Origin: Thermoanaerobaculia bacterium
GTDB lineage: Bacteria; Acidobacteriota; Thermoanaerobaculia; Multivoradales; UBA5704
Assembly (NCBI GenBank): GCA_025937035.1
Contig: JAICSG010000090.1
Coordinates: 1-9,704 of the forward strand
Direction: 5' to 3'
Length of the DNA: 9,704 nt
Position numbers and translations under genes: made by a program
Part shown: positions 1 to 5,489 of the stretch, piece by piece
Numbering within the stretch: position 1 is the stretch's first letter
Layout: each line of letters begins with the position of its first letter
The notes under the pieces: generated by a model
Told to the model about the DNA's origin: nothing
Seen by the model: the letters and a program-made list of their open reading frames with translations, nothing else
The model's database searches: none

Positions 1-1107
1 CAGGATGTCCTTGCGCAGGGTGAGGCCGTGGCGGGCGAAGAGCGGGGCGAGCTCGTCGTAGCGCGCCAGCAGGTCGCGCCGCACCGAGTTGTAGGAGTAC
101 TCGCAGACGGCCCGGCGCTCCGAGAAGCTGAAGATGTTGGTGAAGAACATCTCGTAGTCGTCGGGACGGGGCTTGAAGAGCACCACGTCGGCGTCCTTGA
201 ACTTGGTGGCGTAGGAGGCCATGCCGGTCTCCAGGCGCGAGTGGATGATGGTCCGGAAGGTCTGCGAGAGCACCGCCGGCAATCCATGGTCGAGCAGATT
301 GCCGCGGCTCATGAACCCGGCCTCGACCGCGCCCCGGGTGTCGATCGGGACGATCGGATTGACGCAGATCACCAGGTCGGCCCCCGCCTCCAGGGCCACC
401 GAGGTGTGCATGGTCTTGAGCAGGATGCCGTCGACGTAGTGGCGCCCCTCGATCTCCACCGGCGGATAGAGGCCGGGGAGGGCCGAGCTGGCGGCCACCG
501 CGAGCGAGATGGGGATGTGGTCCAGCCCCGGCTCGCCGAAGCGCACGGCCTGGGCGGAGTCGAGGTCCGAGGCCACCACCACCAGGCGCTTGCCGAGCTG
601 GCGGAAGTCGTCGGTCCGCCCCTTGACGTTGAAGACCTTGTGGACGTACTCGCGGATCGGCTGGTTGTCGAAGATCCCCACCGGCAGCGCCTGGCTGACG
701 CCGGTCAGCGACTCCAGCAGGGTGAGGTCCCGCGGATGCTGGACCCAATCCTGGAAGGCTTTCCAAAGCAGGCGGGGCACGGACCTGCCGCCGCGCCTCA
801 CCTCCTGGGCGGCCGGGGTGAAGAAGGTCTCCGGCACGAACGGGTGCTCCCCCGGCTCGTGCGAGACGATCGCCCGGCACATCTGGGCCGTGCTGAGATT
901 GTTGGCGAGGTTGGCGCCGATGATGGCGCCGGCGCTCACCCCGACGTAAATGAACAGATTGTTGAGATCGAGACCGTCGATCGCTTCGTCGAGAGCCCGG
1001 AGGGCGCCGATCTCATAGACCGCCCCCTCCGGAGCCCCCGCCGCGAGCGCCAGTCCGATCCTGGGGGAGCCCTTCGTGTTGCCGGAGTCTCCTGGGGTCT
1101 GCTCCAC
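1..1107 (-). CDS. Patatin-like phospholipase family protein, 3' end cut off by window edge
   Basis: Reverse-strand frame open from about 1116 to the left edge; 369 codons are visible and there is no stop. It is a predicted serine lipase/esterase of the patatin fold. Visible motifs, numbered from the GTG at 1107: a glycine-rich oxyanion-type loop AAGAPEGAVYEIGAL at about 22-36, the nucleophile elbow GVSAG with Ser58, and the dyad Asp in YVDG (Asp226). The loop departs from the usual GGGxxG and has Glu where many patatins have Arg or Lys. YEIGAL resembles patatins found beside PHA genes in proteobacteria (from memory). Two in-frame GTG starts exist, 1116 and 1107. I chose 1107 because GGGAGAGGG (1124-1116) then lies about 8 nt upstream; from 1116 there would be no spacing. 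It follows the phasin stop by 16 nt and is the last visible gene of the phaR operon. It probably acts on granule-surface or membrane lipid, or on PHA or oligomers; the substrate is inferred. Confidence 0.88.
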   Translation of the reverse strand, partial: MEQTPGDSGNTKGSPRIGLALAAGAPEGAVYEIGALRALDEAIDGLDLNNLFIYVGVSAGAIIGANLANNLSTAQMCRAIVSHEPGEHPFVPETFFTPAAQEVRRGGRSVPRLLWKAFQDWVQHPRDLTLLESLTGVSQALPVGIFDNQPIREYVHKVFNVKGRTDDFRQLGKRLVVVASDLDSAQAVRFGEPGLDHIPISLAVAASSALPGLYPPVEIEGRHYVDGILLKTMHTSVALEAGADLVICVNPIVPIDTRGAVEAGFMSRGNLLDHGLPAVLSQTFRTIIHSRLETGMASYATKFKDADVVLFKPRPDDYEMFFTNIFSFSERRAVCEYSYNSVRRDLLARYDELAPLFARHGLTLRKDIL

Positions 1108-1123
1108 CAGTATCACCCTCTCC

Positions 1124-1588
1124 CTAGGCGATGATGCTGCCCGGATCGGTCGGCGTGGTCGCCGTCTCCGGCGTCACCACCGTGGGACCGGCCGGGGTCA
1201 CACGCGGCTTGAGCTGCTCGATCTTGGAGTTGAGCTCCTCGACCTTCTGCGTCAGGTTCCGGATCTCCTCGCGGGTCGGAACGCCCAGCCGGCGCAGGGT
1301 GGACGTGAGCTTCTCGTCGAACTTGTCGCCCCAGGTCTCGAACGTGCTCTCGGCCTTGGCCTTGACCTTCTCGTTGAAGCGCTCGGCGTCGGCCTTCATC
1401 TTGTCGACCTCGACCTTGCCCTTGGACTCCACGTCGCGGCCCCGCTCGACCAGGCGGCTGAAGACCTTGCCACCCTCCTCCTCCGCCACGGCCAGAGCGC
1501 CGAGGCCGGCGAGCCAGATGCGATGGACCGAATCCTTGATCTCGTCCTGGACGTTGCGCTCGGTGCCCGTCTGGGTGCTCGTATCCAT
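1124..1588 (-). CDS. Phasin family protein (PHA granule-associated), PhaI/PhaF type
   Basis: A 154-residue protein of the polyhydroxyalkanoate granule-associated phasin family, which coats the granule surface and controls granule number and size. An amphipathic helix with the signature HRIWLAGLGALAVAEEEG (about 22-39) leads into FSRLVERG. A long charged helical stretch follows, then RLGVPTREEIRNLTQKVEEL (about 100-119), a leucine-zipper-like oligomerisation segment typical of PhaF/PhaI. The tail is a low-complexity Pro/Thr stretch ending DPGSIIA. There is no signal peptide, which fits a cytoplasmic granule protein. The ATG lies 6 nt after the upstream phasin's TAA, with only a weak purine-rich site (AGGTAAGAAG) overlapping that stop, so coupled translation is likely. 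It shares both core motifs with the preceding gene, indicating an old tandem duplication. It lacks that paralogue's basic tail, so it resembles PhaI. Confidence 0.9.
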   Translation of the reverse strand: MDTSTQTGTERNVQDEIKDSVHRIWLAGLGALAVAEEEGGKVFSRLVERGRDVESKGKVEVDKMKADAERFNEKVKAKAESTFETWGDKFDEKLTSTLRRLGVPTREEIRNLTQKVEELNSKIEQLKPRVTPAGPTVVTPETATTPTDPGSIIA

Positions 1589-1594
1589 GTCTTC

Positions 1595-2110
1595 TTACCT
1601 CGACGCCTTCCTGGCGCGTGTAGCCCGCGGGGCGGCCGTCTTCCTGGCGCGCGCCGCCGCGGCTGGGGTTTCAGGGATCACGATCGCCGCCGCCTCACCT
1701 TCCGGGGTGACGATCTCGATGACGCCCGCCGTCGCCGCCTGGCGGCGCGCGACGACCTCGTCGACCTTCTTGGACAGCGAATTGAGGCGGGACGAGAGGA
1801 CCTTGACGTCGTCGCGCGTCATCACGTTCAGACGCTTCAGCACGCCCCGGCTCTCGTGCTCCACCGTGTCCTGGACCAGCTTGCCGGCCTCGCGCACCGT
1901 CTGGGTGGCGCGGCCGGTCACCTTCTGGACCATCTGCCTCTGCTTCTCTTCGACCGGCTTGCCGCGCTCGACCAGACGGTCGAACGTATCGCGGCCCGCC
2001 TCGGTCACCTCGGCGACGGCGCCGACGCCCGCCAGCCAGAGATTCCGGCCCACGCCGGTCAGGCGCCCGACAGCGCCGCCAATATTGATACCCGTTGGAA
2101 TCAGGCTCAT
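1595..2110 (-). CDS. Phasin family protein with basic C-terminal tail, PhaF-like
   Basis: A 171-residue phasin paralogue of the next gene. It has the same granule-binding helix, NLWLAGVGAVAEVTEAG (about 23-39), followed by FDRLVERG, and the same coiled segment LKRLNVMTRDDVKVLSSRL (about 91-109). Unlike its partner it ends in an Ala/Arg/Lys/Pro-rich tail (about 150-171) with eight Arg/Lys residues in the last 18. This is a short version of the histone H1-like tail that lets Pseudomonas PhaF bind DNA and segregate granules; a DNA- or nucleoid-tethering role here is inferred from that. Its ATG overlaps the phaR stop as ATGA (2110-2107), and GGGAGA lies upstream inside phaR, so translation is coupled. 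The protein is acidic or neutral up to the tail, with no signal peptide or membrane segment. Confidence 0.88.
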   Translation of the reverse strand: MSLIPTGINIGGAVGRLTGVGRNLWLAGVGAVAEVTEAGRDTFDRLVERGKPVEEKQRQMVQKVTGRATQTVREAGKLVQDTVEHESRGVLKRLNVMTRDDVKVLSSRLNSLSKKVDEVVARRQAATAGVIEIVTPEGEAAAIVIPETPAAAARARKTAAPRATRARKASR

Positions 2111-2601
2111 TTCTGGATCTCTCCCTCGGTTTCGATGATCCGCACCACGGGCTTGCGCTCCGCGGGGCGGCCGTTCTGCGGCTCCATGGCGGCAGCCGCG
2201 TGGTCGGTCCGTTCCAGCTCGGCGAGCGACACCTCGAGCTCCTCCAGGCGCGCCCGCAGGCTCGACATCTCCTCCCGGGCCCGCCGCACGGGTCCCAGGC
2301 GGTCGATCAGCTTGTCGACGCCGTTCTGGACCTGCTCCATGCCCGTGCTGACCGCGCGCTCCCCCAGACGGACGAGGTCGTGCAACAGCTCGCTCGGGAT
2401 GAACGAGGTCCCCTTCCGTCCTTCGTCCAGGATGATCTGGGTCAGGGTCTGCGAGGTGACGTCGTTGTTGGTGGCGTTGTCCACCACCCGCACCTCCTGC
2501 CCCTGGCGGATCCAGGTGGCGATCTCGTCCAGCGAGACGTACCGGCTCTCCTCGGTGTCATAGAGCTTGCGGCTTTCGTAGCGTTTGATGAGCCGGATCA
2601 T
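2107..2601 (-). CDS. phaR: Polyhydroxyalkanoate synthesis regulator PhaR
   Basis: A 164-residue PhaR of the proteobacterial type, unrelated to the Bacillus PhaR synthase subunit. The N-terminal PHB/PHA accumulation regulator DNA-binding domain is clear: KRYESRKLYDTEESRYVSLD at 6-25, then the conserved SQTLTQIILDE at 50-60. The C-terminal half contains FIPSELLHDLVRLGERAV (67-84), an amphipathic region consistent with PHA binding, and a predicted coiled coil at about 108-131. PhaR proteins bind DNA near phasin and PHA genes and are released when they bind nascent PHA, which derepresses phasins. The start is secure: AAGGAGGAG lies about 6 nt before the ATG at 2601. It is first in the operon and overlaps the next phasin by 4 nt. 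A 17-bp palindrome in its promoter suggests self-repression. Confidence 0.93.
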   Translation of the reverse strand: MIRLIKRYESRKLYDTEESRYVSLDEIATWIRQGQEVRVVDNATNNDVTSQTLTQIILDEGRKGTSFIPSELLHDLVRLGERAVSTGMEQVQNGVDKLIDRLGPVRRAREEMSSLRARLEELEVSLAELERTDHAAAAMEPQNGRPAERKPVVRIIETEGEIQK

Positions 2602-2655
2602 TGGAGCTCCTCCTTACGGTCGGTCGCGGCCTTCCCGGGTGACCGCGCCAAGGGT

Positions 2656-2685
2656 AATTTACCGCACTGCGGCAAAGGGAGTCAA
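2656..2685 (-). promoter_or_regulatory. Probable sigma70-type promoter of the phaR operon
   Basis: On the minus strand TTGACT (2685-2680) is followed by an 18-nt spacer and TAAATT (2661-2656). The -35 matches 5 of 6 consensus bases and the -10 matches 4 of 6. The expected start is near 2649, giving a leader of about 48 nt that includes the strong phaR ribosome binding site. A sigma70-like consensus is assumed for this organism. Confidence 0.55.
2659..2675. promoter_or_regulatory. 17-bp palindrome in the phaR promoter spacer, candidate PhaR operator
   Basis: TTACCGCACTGCGGCAA forms two 8-bp arms around a single central C with one mismatch. It occupies most of the spacer between the phaR -35 and -10 boxes and touches the -10, a position typical of a repressor site. 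It is TGC-rich, like described PhaR targets in Paracoccus and Rhodobacter. Assignment to PhaR is inferred from position and family knowledge. Confidence 0.5.
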
Positions 2686-2701
2686 GAGCTTTTTGACGCG
2701 A

Positions 2702-2725
2702 CGCGGCATGCAACAGTTTGCCGCG
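2702..2725. repeat. Inverted repeat between the divergent promoters
   Basis: CGCGGCA (2702-2708) and TGCCGCG (2719-2725) are perfect 7-bp complements separated by 10 nt. The right arm plus two bases, TTTGCCGCG, shares the TTGCCGC half-site with the 17-bp palindrome at 2659-2675. The repeat sits 9 bp upstream of the plus-strand -35 box, so it could be a second operator affecting either direction. Confidence 0.4.
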
Positions 2726-2733
2726 AAAACCAG

Positions 2734-2762
2734 TTGACATCCCTGCGAACCAGCTCCATAAT
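2734..2762 (+). promoter_or_regulatory. Strong sigma70-like promoter for the membrane protein/wHTH operon
   Basis: A perfect TTGACA (2734-2739), a 17-nt spacer and CATAAT (2757-2762, 5 of 6 consensus) stand 42 nt before the ATG at 2804. The expected start is near 2769, giving a leader of about 35 nt that contains AAGGAGG. It is one of the few AT-rich spots in the window. Confidence 0.65.
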
Positions 2763-2803
2763 TAGTCTGTCGCACAAACCGGTCCTTCAAGGAGGAGACC
2801 GAT

Positions 2804-3634
2804 ATGGAGACCCCGGACCTGGAGCGCATCCGTTTCACCACGCGGCACTTCAACGATCTGCAAGGCCTGCGGTACGGGGTCCCACTGGGGCTGATCCTCC
2901 TGAGCTGGGGAGGCCCTCCCCTCCTCCGCGCCGCCGGCATCGCGGGGGCGCTGGTGCTGGCGCTCGCGGCCCGGCGGTACTACCGGAGCACCTTCGGCGC
3001 CGTCGAGCAGCAGTCGGCCGATCTCGACGCGGAGCTCTATCCGGCGTCCATCTACAGCCCGGCCGGTCCCATCCCGCGGCTCGCGATGCCCCCGCGGGTC
3101 CCGCTGGTCGCGCGGCGCTTCCTTTTCACCTCTCTGCTGGCGGTGATCGTCTTCGCCTATGTCCTGGCGCTTCCCCCGGGCATGTTCGTGGTCCAGGGGG
3201 ACGCATCGCACCCGCGCATCCTGTCCGCGGCCGAGCCCGTCTACGCGCCACCGTGGCTCAGCCGCTGGGCGTGGTACCACGGTGGGGAGATCATGCCGCC
3301 CTCCATGTTCCAGGCCGTGATCGCGCAGACGGTCTATCTGCTCGCCGGCTGCCTCTTCCTCACCCTCTGGCTCTGGCGGCGGCGCGATCTTTCTCAGAGC
3401 CCGCATCTGGTCCTGGCCCTCCTGCTGCTGGGTCTCACCGCCCTCGGCAGCACGCTGGGGCTCCGCGCCAACAAGGAAGGGACGATCGATCCCCTGCTCG
3501 ACCGCCTGCTTCCGCTCCTGGTCTACCCCGGGATGGCGGTGCTGCTCTGCGGCGGCGCGCTGATCCTGGCAGGCCTTTTCGATCACTGGCAGCTCTCCCG
3601 GACGCTCGGACCGTCCGCGCGGATGGAGGATTGA
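2804..3634 (+). CDS. Multi-pass membrane protein of unknown function
   Basis: A 276-residue integral membrane protein; I do not recognise the family. About six hydrophobic segments are visible: a split pair at about 24-57, then about 105-123, 170-191, 201-219 and 237-257. The loop between the second and third is long (about 58-104) and carries RRYYRSTFG and acidic residues. The loop between the third and fourth (about 124-169) is rich in Pro/Trp/His and is probably extracytoplasmic. The N-terminus is soluble and charged. The start is well supported by AAGGAGG 8 nt upstream and a near-consensus promoter. Its stop lies 3 nt before the ATG of the winged-helix gene, so the two form an operon. Small MarR-like regulators are often paired with membrane proteins in environmental phyla, so a sensing or transport role is possible, but nothing in the sequence fixes one. 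Confidence 0.85.
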   Translation: METPDLERIRFTTRHFNDLQGLRYGVPLGLILLSWGGPPLLRAAGIAGALVLALAARRYYRSTFGAVEQQSADLDAELYPASIYSPAGPIPRLAMPPRVPLVARRFLFTSLLAVIVFAYVLALPPGMFVVQGDASHPRILSAAEPVYAPPWLSRWAWYHGGEIMPPSMFQAVIAQTVYLLAGCLFLTLWLWRRRDLSQSPHLVLALLLLGLTALGSTLGLRANKEGTIDPLLDRLLPLLVYPGMAVLLCGGALILAGLFDHWQLSRTLGPSARMED

Positions 3635-3637
3635 ACG

Positions 3638-3985
3638 ATGGACGCCACCCCTTTCGAGCAGCTCGCGAGCCTGGACCGGCGGATCCACGACCCCGCCCGG
3701 CTGGCCATCCTCACCGCGCTCTCCGCCTGTGAGCGGGCCGACTTCCTGTTCCTGCTGCGGATCACCGGCCTCACCAAGGGGAACCTCTCCTCCCACCTCT
3801 CCAAGCTGGAGGAGGCCGGCTTGGTCGAGATCGAGAAGCGCTTCGTGGAGAAGAAGACCCAGACCCTCGTCCGCCTGAGCGACGCCGGCCGCCAGTCGAT
3901 CGAGGGGTACTGGCAGGAGATGGAGCAGATCCGCGAGAGCGCCGCCCGCTGGCCGTCGCAGAACCTCGTACCGGTACCGTCTTAG
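3638..3985 (+). CDS. Winged-helix DNA-binding regulator (MarR/ArsR-like, HTH_27 type)
   Basis: A 115-residue, single-domain, cytoplasmic transcription regulator. The winged helix begins at RIHDPARLAILTALS (about 15-29), where HDPARLAIL is typical of this group. The recognition helix is GLTKGNLSSHLSKLEEAGLV (about 44-63). A basic wing follows with EKRFVEKKTQTLVRLSDAG (about 66-84), then a C-terminal dimerisation helix containing EGYWQEMEQI. No metal-binding cysteine pair is evident (a single Cys at 31), which argues against an ArsR metal sensor. GGAGGA (3625-3630), inside the preceding gene, lies 7 nt before the ATG. It probably regulates its own operon and the membrane protein; its ligand is unknown. 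Confidence 0.9.
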   Translation: MDATPFEQLASLDRRIHDPARLAILTALSACERADFLFLLRITGLTKGNLSSHLSKLEEAGLVEIEKRFVEKKTQTLVRLSDAGRQSIEGYWQEMEQIRESAARWPSQNLVPVPS

Positions 3986-4014
3986 TCCGTCGTCAGTCTG
4001 AAGGGAATGTTCGT

Positions 4015-4039
4015 AGGGGCGGCCCCGCGTGGCCGCCCT
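4015..4039. repeat. GC-rich palindromic hairpin, possible dispersed REP-like element or terminator
   Basis: GGGCGGCC (4017-4024) and GGCCGCCC (4031-4038) form a perfect 8-bp stem with a 6-nt loop, CCGCGT, extended by a G-T pair. It lies 31 nt after the stop of the regulator gene. There is no T-tract, so an intrinsic terminator is unproven. The form GTAGGGGCG..., a GC stem, then CGCCC resembles short dispersed intergenic repeats I recall from several environmental genomes. It is single-copy here. Confidence 0.45.
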
Positions 4040-4082
4040 GGGTGGAGGTGTATCCAAGTTGGCTCACTGAAAGGAGTCATCC

Positions 4083-5483
4083 ATGCGCCGTGCTTTTCTT
4101 TCGCTCTGCATCCTCGTTCTCCTGTCCTCACCATCGTTCGCGGGCGGACCGGAGATCCCGCAGACGCCAGCCGGCAAGGTCTTCGCGGCATGGCTCACAG
4201 CGTTCAATTCCGGGGATCCCGCGCAGTATCGCGCGTTCGACGCCGCCTACCCCCGGAAGGACGCCCCGCCGATGGAGGACCGGCTGGCGTTTCAAGACGA
4301 GATCGGCGGTTTCACCCTGCTGCGGGTCGAGAAGAGCGAGCCCCTGTCCCTCGTCGTGCTGCTCCAGGAGAGCTTTTCAGACATGGTCGCCCGGCTGGAG
4401 ATGGGGGTGAGCGCCGACGATCCGCCGCGGCTCCTGGTGGCGACCATCGAGCCCGTCCCCCGGCCGGCCGACCTCGCGATTCCCCGCATGACGGAAGCCG
4501 GCGCGCTGGCGGCGCTCTCGACCCGCGCCGAGGAGCTCGCGAAACGTGATCGATTCTCCGGCGCCGTGCTCGTGGCGCGGCACGGCACGATCCTGCTGCA
4601 AAAGGCTTGGGGCCGCGCCAACCGGGAGACCGGCGCCCCCAATACGCTCGACACTCAGTTTCGCCTGGGGTCGATGAACAAGATGTTCACCGCCATCGCC
4701 ATCCTGCAACTCGTGGAGGCGGGCAAGATCGCGCTGGACGATCCGATCGGCAAATACCTCACCGACTACCCGAACAAGGACGTCGCCGCGAAGGTCACCG
4801 TGCGGCACCTGCTCACGCACACCGGGGGGACCGGCAACATCTTCGGTCCGGACTTCGCGAAGAACCGTCTCGCCCTGCGCGAGCTCTCCGACTACCTGAA
4901 GCTCTACGGATCGCACGGGCTCGACGGCGAGCCGGGCCAGCGGTTCCAGTACTCGAACTACGGCTTCATCCTGCTCGGCGCGCTGATCGAGAAAGTGACC
5001 GGCACGTCCTACTACGACTACGTGCGCGACAAGATCTTCCTGCCGGCCGGCATGACCTCCACCGCCTCTCTCCCGGAGGCCGACAGCGTGCCGCGGCGCG
5101 CCGTGGGCTACCTGCGCAAGGACGCCAAGTGGGTGCCGAACACCGACACGCTCCCCTGGCGGGGCACCTCGGCGGGCGGCGGCTACTCGACCGTCGGCGA
5201 TCTCCTGCGCTTCGCCCAGGCTCTCGAATCCGGGAAGCTGATCTCGAAGGCGCTCTTCACGGAGGCGACCACGCCGCACCAGGGAGACTACGGCTACGGC
5301 TTCATCGTGCGGGGAGAGGGGGCGCTGCGGAGCTATGGCCACAGCGGCGGGGCCCCGGGGATCAACGGCGATCTCCGGATCTTCCCCCGGCTCGGGTACG
5401 TGGTGATCAGCCTCGGCAACCTCGATCCGCCGGCCGCCTCCCGGCTGGCGGAATTCTTCACCGACCGGATGCCGGGGTCCTGA
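4083..5483 (+). CDS. Exported serine hydrolase, class C beta-lactamase/D-alanyl-D-alanine carboxypeptidase fold
   Basis: A 466-residue secreted serine hydrolase. Residues 1-20 form a signal peptide: MRRAF, a hydrophobic core, then SFA cleaved before GG. Residues about 26-130 form a separate N-terminal domain (AWLTAFNSGDPAQYRAF, then EIGGFTLLRVE) with an NTF2-like look. The beta-lactamase domain spans about 143-462 and carries all three active-site motifs: SMNK with nucleophile Ser197 and Lys200, YSN (Tyr290-Asn292), and HSGG at 420-423 in place of KTG. The HSG form is usual for esterase/peptidase-like members of this superfamily, so antibiotic resistance should not be assumed. AAGGAG lies 6 nt before the ATG. 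No partner gene is adjacent, and it converges on the permease gene with 6 nt between stops. The substrate could be a peptide, ester or cell-wall stem peptide; this is unresolved. Confidence 0.92.
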   Translation: MRRAFLSLCILVLLSSPSFAGGPEIPQTPAGKVFAAWLTAFNSGDPAQYRAFDAAYPRKDAPPMEDRLAFQDEIGGFTLLRVEKSEPLSLVVLLQESFSDMVARLEMGVSADDPPRLLVATIEPVPRPADLAIPRMTEAGALAALSTRAEELAKRDRFSGAVLVARHGTILLQKAWGRANRETGAPNTLDTQFRLGSMNKMFTAIAILQLVEAGKIALDDPIGKYLTDYPNKDVAAKVTVRHLLTHTGGTGNIFGPDFAKNRLALRELSDYLKLYGSHGLDGEPGQRFQYSNYGFILLGALIEKVTGTSYYDYVRDKIFLPAGMTSTASLPEADSVPRRAVGYLRKDAKWVPNTDTLPWRGTSAGGGYSTVGDLLRFAQALESGKLISKALFTEATTPHQGDYGYGFIVRGEGALRSYGHSGGAPGINGDLRIFPRLGYVVISLGNLDPPAASRLAEFFTDRMPGS

Positions 5484-5489
5484 AGGCCC

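Noticed and set aside
28..1134. Long plus-strand open frame of 368 codons over the patatin gene
   Set aside because: Its translation is low-complexity, rich in Gly/Arg/Glu/Val, with no family motif. The opposite strand carries a clear patatin with its active-site motifs, so this is an antisense shadow caused by high GC.
1076..2563. Plus-strand open frame of 495 codons across the two phasins and phaR
   Set aside because: It runs antisense to three recognisable genes and its translation is Arg/Leu/Asp-rich without motifs.
2762..4057. Minus-strand open frame of 431 codons across the membrane protein and regulator genes
   Set aside because: It is antisense to two genes with good ribosome sites and a strong promoter, and its translation is a Gly/Glu/Arg-rich composition artefact.
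4083..5483. Antibiotic-resistance beta-lactamase
   Set aside because: The third motif is HSGG rather than KTG and there is an extra N-terminal domain. Such proteins are mostly esterases or peptidases, so resistance cannot be claimed.
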